Counted from the first letter of the stretch, positions 47,168 to 56,991 are shown. The stretch: DNA of 64,000 nucleotides from an uncultured Acidobacteriota bacterium (GCA_902826685.1 CADEFT010000009.1:124001-188000); one strand, 5' to 3'. Notes: generated by a model from the sequence alone, not told the origin. A program made the numbers and translations.

Positions 47168-48994
47168 TCAGCGGTAGTTGGCGGCCTGCGTCTCAAACAG
47201 GCGCGCGTAATCGCCGCCGGTCGCCACCAGGTCTTCGTGCGAGCCTTCCTCTTTGATGCGGCCGCCGGAGAGCACCACGATGCGGTCCGCCATGCGAACG
47301 GTGGAGAAGCGGTGGGAGATGAGAATCGCGGTACGGCCACGGGTCAGCTCCACGAAATCGTTGAAGACCTCGGCTTCGGCCATCGCATCGAGCGCCGCGG
47401 TGGGTTCGTCGAGAATCACGATTTGCGCCTCGCGCAGGTAGGCCCGCGCCAGGGCGATGCGCTGCCACTGGCCGCCCGAGAGATCGACGCCGCCATCGAA
47501 GCGTTTGCCGAGCATTTGCTCCAATCCGTTGGGCAGAGCCGTCACAAGCTGCTCGGCGTGACTGCGGCGGGCGGCGTCCCAGATGGCGGCGTCGTCGTGG
47601 AGCGCCTCCACTTTGCCGAAGCCGATATTGTGACGGGCCGCCATGTCGTAGCGGACGAAGTCCTGGAACAGAATGCCGATCTCTTTGCGAAGCTCGCCGA
47701 TGCGAAACTCTTTCAGGTTGACGCCATCCATCAGAATCTCGCCTTCGGTCGGATCGTAGAGCCGCGCCATCAGCTTGACCAGCGTCGTCTTTCCCTCGCC
47801 GTTCTCTCCCACCAGGGCCATACGCTCGCCGGTTTCCAGACGGAAGCTGAGGTTGTTGAGAACCTTGCGATCCGAACCGGGATAGGAAAAGGAGACGTTG
47901 CGGAACTCCAGGCCCGATCGCATCGGCCTCGGTGGAAGGATGCCATGAAAGCCGTTCTCGATCCTGGGACGCTCGGCGAGGAACCGGGTGAGGTCGGTGA
48001 GAAACAGCGACTGCTCGGAAATGTTCGAGAACAGCGAAAACAGCGTTTGCATCTCGCGGTTGGCGCCGGCAATGGCGCCCGCGAGAAAGGTGAATGTGCC
48101 CACCGAGATGCGGCCGTTCAGGGCGTCTAACGCGATTTGAAAATAGCCCGCGTAGTAGCCCGCCGTGCCGGCCGAGACAAGCAGCATGCCCCAGGAAAGA
48201 CGGCGCCGCGTGAGCCGCAGATTCTCACGGATAACCGTTTCCGAAAGCTGGCGGTAGCGGTCGAGCAGCGGGCCGCCAAGCGCGTACGCCTTCACTTCCT
48301 TCGCCGTATCGCGGCTGCTGCCGAGCAGGCGGATGTAGTCGAGTTCGCGGCGCACCGGCGTCAACCGGTTGGCCAGCGCATAGCCGACGAACGCGAAATG
48401 GGCTTCGCCCGCAAACGCCGGCAGAACGCAGAGAAACAGCAACAGGAACAGCCACGGCGAGTACCAGATGACGCCGGCGGCCAGCGAAACGAGGCTGATG
48501 GAACGCTGCACGATATTGCCGAAGGCGCTGAGTATCGCGACTCGATCCGTGGCTTGCACGCGCGCCCGCTCCAATCGATCGTAAAAAGCCGCGTCTTCAA
48601 ACGAGGAAAGATCGAGCTTGGCGGAATGATCGATTACTCGAAGACTGATGGTGTGTGTAAATTCGTCAGCCAGGCGCGCATCGAAATAGTCGACGATGCG
48701 GACGAACGCTAACCCCGCCGCCGCCGCGCCCAGTTCGCCCAGCAGCCAGGGCCAGGCCTCGGCGACACCCGCCTTGGGTTCGTTTCGATAATGGACAAGG
48801 ATGTCGAACAACTGCTTCGACATCCACAAAATCAGCACTGGAATCAACGCGCCGATGAGGCGGCCGATGAGACCGCCAACCACCAGTTGGGGAGAAGACT
48901 CCCAAACCAGGCGGAGCACGCCCGGCAGTTCGCGCATGGCCGTGAGGCGCTCTTTCCAGAGACTTTTGGTTTGGGGAAGCGCTTCGGTATTCAT
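47168..48994 (-). CDS. ABC exporter, fused permease and ATPase (MsbA/peptide-exporter type)
   Basis: The protein has 608 residues. An N-terminal six-helix exporter domain (about 20-320; GGLIGRLIGALIPVLILWMS, WYSPWLFLLLFLCVLPAFAG) is followed by an ATPase domain. Walker A is ALVGENGEGKTTLVKL, Walker B is IVILDEPTAALD and the H-loop is ILISHRFSTVRMADRIVVL. The signature LSGGQWQRIALARA, with Trp after Gln, is common in peptide and lantibiotic exporters. No peptidase C39 domain is present. It stands alone, convergent to czcA and divergent from the DUF1549 gene, so the cargo is unknown. Confidence 0.9.
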   Translation of the reverse strand: MNTEALPQTKSLWKERLTAMRELPGVLRLVWESSPQLVVGGLIGRLIGALIPVLILWMSKQLFDILVHYRNEPKAGVAEAWPWLLGELGAAAAGLAFVRIVDYFDARLADEFTHTISLRVIDHSAKLDLSSFEDAAFYDRLERARVQATDRVAILSAFGNIVQRSISLVSLAAGVIWYSPWLFLLLFLCVLPAFAGEAHFAFVGYALANRLTPVRRELDYIRLLGSSRDTAKEVKAYALGGPLLDRYRQLSETVIRENLRLTRRRLSWGMLLVSAGTAGYYAGYFQIALDALNGRISVGTFTFLAGAIAGANREMQTLFSLFSNISEQSLFLTDLTRFLAERPRIENGFHGILPPRPMRSGLEFRNVSFSYPGSDRKVLNNLSFRLETGERMALVGENGEGKTTLVKLMARLYDPTEGEILMDGVNLKEFRIGELRKEIGILFQDFVRYDMAARHNIGFGKVEALHDDAAIWDAARRSHAEQLVTALPNGLEQMLGKRFDGGVDLSGGQWQRIALARAYLREAQIVILDEPTAALDAMAEAEVFNDFVELTRGRTAILISHRFSTVRMADRIVVLSGGRIKEEGSHEDLVATGGDYARLFETQAANYR

Positions 48995-49068
48995 TGGTGG
49001 AAGATGGGGAGCAATCCATCGTCCAAACGCGGCGGCCTGCTGGTATATGATTCTGGTGGGTTCGTTTC

Positions 49069-51894
49069 ATGCGTGCGCTGCTGGTCTTATTCCCGTCTCT
49101 GTTGTATGGCGCCGATGGCGCGTCGATCGTCGAACGCCGCTGCCTGAGCTGCCACGGCCCCGCGGTGAAAGCGGCTGGGCTCGATCTGACGCGCCGTCCC
49201 GCCGATGGCAGGATCGCACGCCTGGCCGAACGCGTCGCCAAGGGCGAGATGCCGCCCGCGGCACCGCTGCCCGATCCCGAAAAGCGAGCGATCGAGGAGT
49301 GGGTGAAAGCCGGGGCCGAGTGGCCGGGCGTGCTTCGCGAGCAGAGGGCGGGCAAGGATTGGTGGTCGCTGCAGCCGCTGCGCGCGACCGGCGGCGGCAT
49401 CGATTCATGGGTCCGGTCGAAGCTCACCGCCAACGGGCTGCGGCCTTCGATGCCCGCCGATCGCCGCACCTTGATCCGCCGGTTGAGCTTCGATCTGACC
49501 GGATTGCCGCCCGCTCCCGAAGAGATCCGCGCTTTTGTGGCCGACGATTCGCCCGCCGCCTATGAGCGGCTGGTGGACCGTCTTCTCGCTTCGCCGCACT
49601 ACGGCGAGCGCTGGGCGCGTCATTGGCTGGACGTGGTGCGTTTCGCCGAAAGCGAAGGCTTTGAGCGCGACCTGTTGCGCGATCAGGCCTGGCAGTATCG
49701 CGATTGGGTGGTGCGCAGTTTCAATGCCGACAAGCCGTATCGCGACTTCGCGCGGGAACAGATCGCCGGCGATGTGATGGCAGGCGCGACACGAGACAGT
49801 GTTGTGGCCACCGGCTTTCTGGTGTGGGGACCGGTGGACGCGGTGGGGCTCACCTCGGCGGTGGAATCGCAGCGCGACCTGGTGCGGGAAGATTACCTGG
49901 AGGAAATGGTTGGCGTGGTGGCGCAGACCTTCCTGGGCCTGACCGTGAACTGCGCGCGTTGCCACGACCACAAGTTCGATCCGATTCCGCAGAAGGACTA
50001 TTACCGGTTCAAGTCGGCTTTTCAGGCCGTGTGGCCGCCTTCGGACGGCGAGGAGCTTTTCCCGTCGTCGCGGCCCTTGCTCACGGCGGAAGAGGACAAG
50101 GCCCGGATGGCGCGGCTGGCGGCCATCGATGCAAGGATTGCCGCCGCCGAGGCGGAACTCGCCACGCTGCAACGAGCCGGCTGGCGCGATTCGTTTCCTG
50201 CGTCGCTGCCTCGTCCCGCCGCGCGGTGGACCTTCGACACCGACGCGCGGGATGAGATCGGATCGCTGCACGCAAAGCTCCCCGCCGGCGCGGAACTGGG
50301 CGGCGGCCGGTTGAAGCCGGGCGAGGGCAAGGACGCGGTGACGCTGAGGACGCCGAAGCTGACGCGCCAGATTCGCGAGAAAACACTGGAGGCATGGGTG
50401 TGGGCCGATAAGCCCGAGAAAGCGGCGCAGGTTTTGACGATCAAGAATTCCAGCGGCTATCGCGGCGCCGCTCTCGACGCCATTCAGTTCACCGGGAAAT
50501 CGAAGCGCTGGGAAAACCAGAGCACGGCGCGGTTCCGGTCCGCCGACGGGAAGGGAGCCGAAGAAACGGCCGCGGGCGAGATGGTTCAGATCGCCATCAC
50601 CTACTCGGGCGACGATGCGATCCGCATCTACCGCAACGGGAAGCTCTATAGCGAGTGGACGCCGGACATCGACAACGCCGCGGCCCGCCTGCAAACCTAT
50701 ACGAGTGGCGATGCGTTCGTGCGGCTGAGCGCGAGCAAGGGACTGGAGCTCGACGAAGCGCGGCTCTACGATGTGGCGCTGACGGCGGAACAGATCGCCG
50801 CGTCGTTCGCCGCCGGCGTAGCGAGCCGCGCGCCCGCCGCCTCCCCGCGCATCGCGGAGCTGGAACGGCAGATCGCTTCCTGGCAAGCGGAACGCAAGCC
50901 GGCCGAAGCCGCGACGACCGCGCATATCGCAAGCATCGAACCCGCGGCGCCGACGCGCCTGTTGCGGCGCGGCGATGTGACACAGAAGGGGGAAGCTGTT
51001 ACGCCCGGGGCGCTTTCCTGTCTGCCGCTCTCGCCCGAATTCGGTCTGGCGCCCGATGCGCCGGAATCGGAACGCCGCCGCAAACTCGCCGAGTGGGTGG
51101 CGCATCCGGCCAATCCGCTGTTCGCGCGTGTGATCGTGAATCGCGTCTGGCATCATCATTTCGGCGCGGGCCTGGTGGAAAACCCCAATGACTTCGGCTA
51201 CAACGGAGGCGAGCCGTCGCATCCGGAACTGCTCGATCTGCTGGCGGCGGAGTTCATCCGCGACGGTTGGAGTCTGAAACGGCTGCACCGGCGCCTGGTG
51301 TTGTCGGAAACCTACCGCCAGGCTTCGGCCTGGAATCGCGAAGCCGCGGCCAAGGATGCCGGGAACCGGCTGTTGTGGCGGTACACGCCGCGCCGGCTGG
51401 AAGGCGAAGCGGTGCGCGATGCCATGTTGAGGGCGAGCGGAAAAATCAACACTCGCGCGGGTGGGCCCAGTTTCCGCCCGTTCGAAGCGAAGGCGCAGGG
51501 CTCGTATCAGAATTGGCTGCAGAAAGACGCCGACGATCCGGAGTGGCACCGGCGCACGCTCTATCGCATGAACGTGAACTCGGCGTTGAACCCGATGCTC
51601 GAATCGCTCGATTGTCCGGTGCCGGCGGTGAAGACTCCCAAGCGGCCGTCGACGACCACGGCGTTGCAGACCCTCAGCCTGATGAACGACGCTTTCGCCA
51701 ACCGCCAGGCACGCGCCTTCGCGGCCGGCGCGGCCCAATCCTCCGATCCGGTGCGGGAAGCTTTTCTTCTCGCCCTGGGACGCGAGCCGCGCGACGAAGA
51801 GCGGGAAGACAGCCGGGCATTGGTGGAACGGCACGGCCTGGCGGCGCTATGTTGGGGATTGTTCAACTCGAGCGAATTTCTCTATGTGGAGTAG
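49069..51894 (+). CDS. PSCyt1/DUF1549/LamG/DUF1553 secreted cytochrome-like protein (third copy)
   Basis: The protein has 941 residues. The signal MRALLVLFPSLLYGADG precedes ERRCLSCHGPAVKAAGLDL, with the heme CxxCH at residues 25-29. DUF1549 (about 110-320) contains CARCHDHKFDPIPQKDYYR. A LamG/concanavalin-like sandwich (about 380-585; TLEAWVWADKPEKAAQVLT, IRIYRNGKLYSEW) precedes DUF1553 (about 660-930; ANPLFARVIVNRVWHHHFG, TTALQTLSLMNDAFANRQ). It has the same architecture as the partial copy at 1. It overlaps the DUF1501 gene by 11 bases. Confidence 0.93.
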   Translation: MRALLVLFPSLLYGADGASIVERRCLSCHGPAVKAAGLDLTRRPADGRIARLAERVAKGEMPPAAPLPDPEKRAIEEWVKAGAEWPGVLREQRAGKDWWSLQPLRATGGGIDSWVRSKLTANGLRPSMPADRRTLIRRLSFDLTGLPPAPEEIRAFVADDSPAAYERLVDRLLASPHYGERWARHWLDVVRFAESEGFERDLLRDQAWQYRDWVVRSFNADKPYRDFAREQIAGDVMAGATRDSVVATGFLVWGPVDAVGLTSAVESQRDLVREDYLEEMVGVVAQTFLGLTVNCARCHDHKFDPIPQKDYYRFKSAFQAVWPPSDGEELFPSSRPLLTAEEDKARMARLAAIDARIAAAEAELATLQRAGWRDSFPASLPRPAARWTFDTDARDEIGSLHAKLPAGAELGGGRLKPGEGKDAVTLRTPKLTRQIREKTLEAWVWADKPEKAAQVLTIKNSSGYRGAALDAIQFTGKSKRWENQSTARFRSADGKGAEETAAGEMVQIAITYSGDDAIRIYRNGKLYSEWTPDIDNAAARLQTYTSGDAFVRLSASKGLELDEARLYDVALTAEQIAASFAAGVASRAPAASPRIAELERQIASWQAERKPAEAATTAHIASIEPAAPTRLLRRGDVTQKGEAVTPGALSCLPLSPEFGLAPDAPESERRRKLAEWVAHPANPLFARVIVNRVWHHHFGAGLVENPNDFGYNGGEPSHPELLDLLAAEFIRDGWSLKRLHRRLVLSETYRQASAWNREAAAKDAGNRLLWRYTPRRLEGEAVRDAMLRASGKINTRAGGPSFRPFEAKAQGSYQNWLQKDADDPEWHRRTLYRMNVNSALNPMLESLDCPVPAVKTPKRPSTTTALQTLSLMNDAFANRQARAFAAGAAQSSDPVREAFLLALGREPRDEEREDSRALVERHGLAALCWGLFNSSEFLYVE

Positions 51895-53227
51895 ACGCCG
51901 CCTGATGCTCGACGCCGGGGCCGGCTTTGGCTGGCTGGCGGCCAGTTGCGTGGGCCTGCCAGGGGCCGCGACCGCTCGCGCCAGGCGTGTGATCCAGTTG
52001 TTCACGGTGGGCGGCATGAGCCACGTGGATACCTTCGACTTCAAACCCGAACTGGTGCGCATGGACGGCAAGTCGTTCGATATGCCGACGTTCTTCGGCC
52101 AGGCGGGCAACCTCTATGCGAGCCCCTGGAAGTTCGAGCCGCGCGGCCAAAGCGGACTGCCGGTAAGCGACCTGCTGCCCAACCTCGCGCGCTGCGCCGA
52201 CCGGCTGACGCTGGTGAAATCGGTGATGGCGAAATCGGCCAACCACATGCCCGCGATCGCCCAGATGAACACCGGCTTCATTCTCACCGGCTTTCCCAGC
52301 ATGGGGGCGTGGGTGACATATGGACTCGGCACGGAGAATCGGAACCTGCCGTCGTTTGTCGTGCTGACCGATCCGAATGGAGCGCCGTGGGGCGGCTCGG
52401 TGCACTGGTCGAATGGATTTCTTCCGGCGGGCGTGCAGGGAACGCCGTTTCGTCCGGCGGGCGATCCGGTGCCCGATCTGGCCACACCCGCGGCCGTGAC
52501 CGCGGCGGAACGCGAAGCGGGGCTTGCCTGGCTCAACCGGATGAACCGGCGATACGCGGCCGCGCATCCCGGCGACAGCGCGCTTGAAGCGCGGGTGCGC
52601 AGCTACGAGATGGCGGCGAGCATGCAACTGGAAGTGCCGGGTATTGCCGATCTCGCGACGGAGCCGGAACATACGCGCAAGGCTTACGGGCTCGATCAGA
52701 AAGAGACCGAATCGTTCGGGCGAAGCTGCCTGCTGGCGCGCCGGCTTGTGGAGCGCGGGGTCCGTTTTGTGCAGGCCTATCACGGCGGGTCGGGCCGCAG
52801 TTGGGACGCGCACGGCGATCTGGAAGGCAATCATTCGAGCATGGCGAAGGGATACGATCAGCCCGCCGCCGCGCTCATCGAGGATCTGGCCGCGCGTGGA
52901 CTATTGGACGACACTCTGGTGATGGGCATCACCGAGTTCGGCCGTACGCCGGTGGCGCAAGGGGCGGGCAAGAAGGGCCGCGATCATCACCCGGATTGCT
53001 TCACCGTTTGGCTGGCGGGCGCGGGATTGAAACCGGGCTTTGCGTATGGAGCATCGGATGAAGTGGGCCGGCTGCCGGGAGAGAATGCCGTCACAGTGCA
53101 CGACTTGCATGCCACCGCGCTGCATCTGCTGGGGATCGATCACGAGAAGCTGACCTACTACCACAACGGGATCCGGCGGCGTTTGACCGATGTGCATGGA
53201 CGGGTGATTCAGGGACTGCTGGCGTGA
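51884..53227 (+). CDS. DUF1501 protein, Tat-exported (third copy)
   Basis: The protein has 447 residues. The leader MWSRRRLMLDAGAGFGWLAA has the twin-arginine form, and the mature part starts with ARRVIQLFTVGGMSHVDTFD. The family landmarks EFGRTPVAQ and KGRDHHPDCFTVWLAGAG are present. The start overlaps the upstream DUF1549 gene by 11 bases. The stop overlaps the M23 peptidase start region (GTGATG), making a longer operon than at the other two loci. Confidence 0.92.
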   Translation: MWSRRRLMLDAGAGFGWLAASCVGLPGAATARARRVIQLFTVGGMSHVDTFDFKPELVRMDGKSFDMPTFFGQAGNLYASPWKFEPRGQSGLPVSDLLPNLARCADRLTLVKSVMAKSANHMPAIAQMNTGFILTGFPSMGAWVTYGLGTENRNLPSFVVLTDPNGAPWGGSVHWSNGFLPAGVQGTPFRPAGDPVPDLATPAAVTAAEREAGLAWLNRMNRRYAAAHPGDSALEARVRSYEMAASMQLEVPGIADLATEPEHTRKAYGLDQKETESFGRSCLLARRLVERGVRFVQAYHGGSGRSWDAHGDLEGNHSSMAKGYDQPAAALIEDLAARGLLDDTLVMGITEFGRTPVAQGAGKKGRDHHPDCFTVWLAGAGLKPGFAYGASDEVGRLPGENAVTVHDLHATALHLLGIDHEKLTYYHNGIRRRLTDVHGRVIQGLLA

Positions 53228-54306
53228 TGCTTCTGCTGGCGGCCTGTGGAGCGTTGCTCGCTCAGGACCATACCGATATCGCGATCGAGATCCAGCCGCC
53301 CGCCTCCTGGGTGCGCGCGCACGGCAGGAAGCATGTCCTCTACGAAGCGCATATCACCAACCTCAGCCGGAAGACGGTGGAGTTGACGCGCCTCGAGATT
53401 ACGGGCGGTGTTGTGTTCGATGCGGCGCGGCTGGAACAGGGTTGGGTGCGCCGGCCGGGAGCGGAAGAGCCGCCGGACGCGGTGCGGCGGATCGGACCGG
53501 GGCTGCGGGCGATCGTGCTGGTCAACGCCGCGACGGATGCACCCGGCATCTCGCAGAAGGCGTTCTTTCGCGGCGAGGATGGCAGGGAATTCACGGTTAC
53601 AGGATACGTGCCGGTGCGGCCCGGGCGGCCCTTGGTTCTGGCGGCTCCGCTGCGCGGCGGAGGTTGGATGGCGCTGAACGGCCTCGGCTCGCTCACCCAT
53701 CACCGGCGTTCCTACCTGAGCGCACAAGGCCGCGTGGCGGTGCCGCAGCGGTACGCCATCGATTGGGTGAAGCTGGACGGCGACGGAACGATGTTGCGGC
53801 CGGGCGGCGGCAATGCGGCCTATCACGGATACGGCGTCGAGGTACTGGCGGTGGCGGACGGCGTGGTCGTTCAGGTGCGGGACGGAATGCCGGACCGGGA
53901 GCCGTTCACGGTGTCGAAGAATCCGCCGTTGACGATGGGCGAAAGCACCGGCAATCACGTGGTGCTCGATCTGAGCGGGAGCCGGTTCGCGATTTACGCT
54001 CACCTTCAGCCGGGGAGCCTGCGTGTGAAACAGGGCCAGCGCGTGAAGACGGGTGCCGTGCTGGGACGGCTGGGCAGCTCAGGCGCTTCGGATCTTCCGC
54101 ACCTTCATTTCCAGGTGGCGGACCGGCCGGAGCCTATGGAGAGCGACGGCGTGGCTTACGTCCATTCGTCTTTCACGGCGGAGGGTCACGTGGAATCGTT
54201 CGAGCCTCTGATGAGCGGTAAGAAAGCCGGGCTGCGGCCCGCGGCCGTTTCCGGCAAACGTGTGTTGGAGCTGCCGGAGGATCAGGATGTGGTTCGATTT
54301 CCGTAG
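53227..54306 (+). CDS. M23-family (LytM-type) metallopeptidase, exported
   Basis: The protein has 359 residues from the ATG at 53227; a GTG one codon earlier is equally possible. The signal is short (MLLLAACGALLAQ). The first half is a beta-rich domain resembling an immunoglobulin-like fold (HITNLSRKTVELTRLEI). The M23 zinc site follows: GNHVVLDLSG, FAIYAHLQPGSLRVKQGQRV and LPHLHFQVAD (His-x-His). The first zinc ligands are less certain. Such enzymes cleave peptidoglycan cross-links or small extracellular peptides. The gene sits directly after the DUF1501 gene, with two small membrane genes following within 16 bases. Confidence 0.88.
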   Translation: MLLLAACGALLAQDHTDIAIEIQPPASWVRAHGRKHVLYEAHITNLSRKTVELTRLEITGGVVFDAARLEQGWVRRPGAEEPPDAVRRIGPGLRAIVLVNAATDAPGISQKAFFRGEDGREFTVTGYVPVRPGRPLVLAAPLRGGGWMALNGLGSLTHHRRSYLSAQGRVAVPQRYAIDWVKLDGDGTMLRPGGGNAAYHGYGVEVLAVADGVVVQVRDGMPDREPFTVSKNPPLTMGESTGNHVVLDLSGSRFAIYAHLQPGSLRVKQGQRVKTGAVLGRLGSSGASDLPHLHFQVADRPEPMESDGVAYVHSSFTAEGHVESFEPLMSGKKAGLRPAAVSGKRVLELPEDQDVVRFP

Positions 54307-54321
54307 TGGAGGAGCATAAAC

Positions 54322-54798
54322 GTGCCGGAGAAGCGGAGCGGCCTTGAGTTGAAGGTGCCGCCGCTGGCGCTCGTGGTCATTGTGGCCGCCCTCATGTGGG
54401 CCGCTTCTTATGCCGCGCCGGCTCTCGATTTCGCCCTTCCCGCGAAGTCTCTCTGGTCGTGGGGCCTGGCGCTGGCGGGAGCGGCCGTATGCCTCGCCGG
54501 GGTCGTTTCGTTCCGCCGGGCGAAAACAACGGTCGATCCCACGAAGCCGGGTTCGACGTCATCGCTTGTTGTCGCAGGCATCTACAACTACACGCGGAAC
54601 CCCATGTATGTGGGCTTCGTTCTGATTCTGCTGGGCTGGGGGGCGCTTTTGTCGAACCTGGCGGCGCTCGCCTTCGTGCCTGGGTTTGCCGCTTACATCA
54701 ACCGCTTTCAAATCCGGCCCGAGGAACGCATACTGTCGGCGCTGTTTCCGCGGGAGTATCCGGCGTATCGTGCTAAGGTTCGGCGATGGATATTCTGA
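54322..54798 (+). CDS. Isoprenylcysteine carboxyl methyltransferase-like (PEMT/ICMT) membrane protein
   Basis: The protein has 158 residues and a GTG start. About four transmembrane helices surround the family motif GIYNYTRNPMYVGFVLILLG. The C-terminal IRPEERILSALFPREYPAYR matches the SAM-binding end of ICMT/PEMT-type methyltransferases (pattern E-E-x2-L...F...Y...Y). In bacteria the substrates are mostly unknown. It overlaps the next small membrane gene by 13 bases. Confidence 0.85.
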   Translation: MPEKRSGLELKVPPLALVVIVAALMWAASYAAPALDFALPAKSLWSWGLALAGAAVCLAGVVSFRRAKTTVDPTKPGSTSSLVVAGIYNYTRNPMYVGFVLILLGWGALLSNLAALAFVPGFAAYINRFQIRPEERILSALFPREYPAYRAKVRRWIF

Positions 54799-55172
54799 TC
54801 GGGATCCTGCTGGGCTTGGTGGTGTCGCTGTTCGGGCTGCTGACGGGCTTCGATCGCGATCGCGCCTTCTATTCCACGGTCCTGGCGGTGATCCCCACGT
54901 ACTATATTCTGTTCGCGGTCATGGCCGGTTCCACTCAAGCGGTGGTTATCGCATCCGCCGTGACGGGCGTATTTTGGGTGCTCGCGGTAGTGGGGTTTAA
55001 GAAGAACCCCTGGTGGACCGCCGCCGCCCTTGCCGGACACGGTGTCTTCGATTTCTTTCATCACCGGTTCATTGAGAATCCCGGCGTTCCGGCGTTCTGG
55101 CCCGGTTTCTGCGGGTCAATCGACATTTTTCTCGGCGCGTTTCTGGCCGTTCTGCTGGTGAAGCGTTCCTAG
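54786..55172 (+). CDS. Small integral membrane protein of unknown function
   Basis: The protein has 128 residues with about four membrane helices (MDILIGILLGLVVSLFGLLT, YYILFAVMAGSTQAVVIASA). A conserved-looking polar segment (GHGVFDFFHHRFIENPGVP, then WPGFCGSIDIF) is probably functional, with several His and Asp residues near the membrane. The family was not identified. Its stop lies in a CCTAGG palindrome shared with the convergent phosphatase gene. Confidence 0.75.
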   Translation: MDILIGILLGLVVSLFGLLTGFDRDRAFYSTVLAVIPTYYILFAVMAGSTQAVVIASAVTGVFWVLAVVGFKKNPWWTAAALAGHGVFDFFHHRFIENPGVPAFWPGFCGSIDIFLGAFLAVLLVKRS

Positions 55173-56986
55173 GCGTGGATCGCTTCGGCGTAAAGCAGAT
55201 CGCCGGAGACGCCATCGTAGTACTGAATGACGACGTGCGGCTTGGGATAGGCCACCCAGCGCGGTACATCCTTTTCAAGCGGGTTCGAAAACACGTTGTT
55301 AATCTGGGCGACGGCATAGATCGGCCAGCGCCGCAGCGGAGCGGGGACATCGTTGCGGAAGTAGCTGGACCAGCGAATGTCGCAGGCGCGTCCGCGCGAA
55401 TCGAACGGGCCGTTGGCCATGCGGCCGCCTTCGCTGCGCATCGGATGATTGGCGGAGTTGTGGGGGCCGGAGCAGAACTCCCACACTTTGCTCGTAACCT
55501 TGACGGCGAAGCTGTTGTGCAGATCGCCGGTCATGACGATCACCGGCTTATCGAGCGAATCCCAGAACCGGATGAGCAGTTCGCGCTCTTCGACGAACGC
55601 CGTCCAGGCATCGTCCTTGCCGTCGAGCGGGCCTTCGGAACCTGGCGAACCGACGTGCGGAATCATGAGGTTCACCGAAGACGCGAGGAAGAAGAAATCG
55701 GCGTCGCTTGAGCGCATGCTTTCCATCAGCCATTCGCGCTGGGCCCGGCCGATCATCGAAATGCCCTTCTTGTAGGGATCTTTCGTATCGTGCATGTCGC
55801 GCAGGCTGCGTGTGTCGAGCAGGTAGATCTCGACGTTACCGGCGCGGAACTTGCCATAGGAATGGCGTCCGATGGAATAGGAACTGGTGGAATCGTACTT
55901 CGGAGCGGGGCTGATGCGGATGCGGTTGGCGTCGAGCACCTCCACGATGTCGTAGACACCGGCGTTCGGATCGCCATCGGCCTCATCGAGCTTGGCGTTG
56001 TCGACACCCGCCGTCTGCCCGCCCCAATGAATGTGAAGGTTCGAAGCCTGCTTGCGGTCGAGTTTGCGGAAATCGGCTTCGGTGTCGGTGAGCACGGCGC
56101 TGCCGGCCGAGAGGCGGCCCTTGCCGAAGTGCGCGGGCTGCGCGGTGGCCAGCGGATTGGCTCCGGCAACGTAGTCGAACCAGGCGCGCATGGCGATGTC
56201 GCGAAACACGGCGCGGCGATTGTGGTTGCCCGCGGCGGCGGTGCCGTAAACGTCGTTGAGGATCTCGTGATCGTCGGGCGTGAAATAGCACGGCATCTCT
56301 TTGTGCCACGCCGCCATGTTGACGCCACGTTCGAGAAAGAATTTGTAGTTTTCCCAGACGCCGGCGATGGACGGGCAGAGACTAACGATTCGCGGCGTAT
56401 CGGCGGCGGCGACGCCATTCTGCGCCTGCCACTGAGCCACGGTGAAGTCGCGCTTATCTTCGTAGAGCCAGTCGCCGTTCAGGATGGAAAAGTGCACCTT
56501 ATCGCGCAGCTTCTCGCGCATCGTCTTGAACGCCGGCAGCCCGGGTCCCATGCCGTTGTTCGGTTTCTGGTTGTTGCACGATCCGAACTCGAAGCGGAAA
56601 TTGAACAGGCCGCGCGGGTTCAATTCGCCGCGGTATTGCGCCGCATCGGGCAGCGTGCGAAAGCTGCCCGATGCCGCGGCGTCGCCGTTCAACCGGTAGT
56701 AGTAGCGAGTATCCGGCCGCAAGCCGGTCACCTGCACCCACACAGCGTTGTCTTTGTCGAGTTGCGCCGGAGCGGAAGCCGAGACCTGATCGATGCGATC
56801 CGCCGACGTGCCGAAATGTACGCGCAGTTCCCCGGGCCGCGACAGGCGTCCCCATACGGCGACCGAGTTGGCGGTGACGTGGCCGAGCATCGGGCCGTGG
56901 GTCACTCGCGCCCCCGTAGTCTGGGCGGGGGCGGCCAGCGTGCCGAGCGCCCCCACGGTCAGTTCCCTGCGATTGATCTTCGGCAT
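55169..56986 (-). CDS. PhoD-like alkaline phosphatase family protein, Tat-exported
   Basis: The protein has 605 residues, starting at the ATG giving MPKINRRELTVGALGTLAAP, a twin-arginine leader. An N-terminal PhoD_N fibronectin-like domain follows (GHVTANSVAVWGRLSRPGEL, then RPDTRYYYRLNG). The metallophosphatase part has SILNGDWLYEDKRD, CYFTPDDHEILNDVYG, FFLASSVNLMIPH and VIVMTGDLHNSFAVKV. A long insert of about 100 residues after the DDHE block (FGKGRLSAGSAVLTDTEADF) is not typical of PhoD and may shape the substrate pocket. It would act outside the cytoplasm on phosphodiesters or monoesters. Confidence 0.9.
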   Translation of the reverse strand: MPKINRRELTVGALGTLAAPAQTTGARVTHGPMLGHVTANSVAVWGRLSRPGELRVHFGTSADRIDQVSASAPAQLDKDNAVWVQVTGLRPDTRYYYRLNGDAAASGSFRTLPDAAQYRGELNPRGLFNFRFEFGSCNNQKPNNGMGPGLPAFKTMREKLRDKVHFSILNGDWLYEDKRDFTVAQWQAQNGVAAADTPRIVSLCPSIAGVWENYKFFLERGVNMAAWHKEMPCYFTPDDHEILNDVYGTAAAGNHNRRAVFRDIAMRAWFDYVAGANPLATAQPAHFGKGRLSAGSAVLTDTEADFRKLDRKQASNLHIHWGGQTAGVDNAKLDEADGDPNAGVYDIVEVLDANRIRISPAPKYDSTSSYSIGRHSYGKFRAGNVEIYLLDTRSLRDMHDTKDPYKKGISMIGRAQREWLMESMRSSDADFFFLASSVNLMIPHVGSPGSEGPLDGKDDAWTAFVEERELLIRFWDSLDKPVIVMTGDLHNSFAVKVTSKVWEFCSGPHNSANHPMRSEGGRMANGPFDSRGRACDIRWSSYFRNDVPAPLRRWPIYAVAQINNVFSNPLEKDVPRWVAYPKPHVVIQYYDGVSGDLLYAEAIHA

Positions 56987-56991
56987 TCGAT

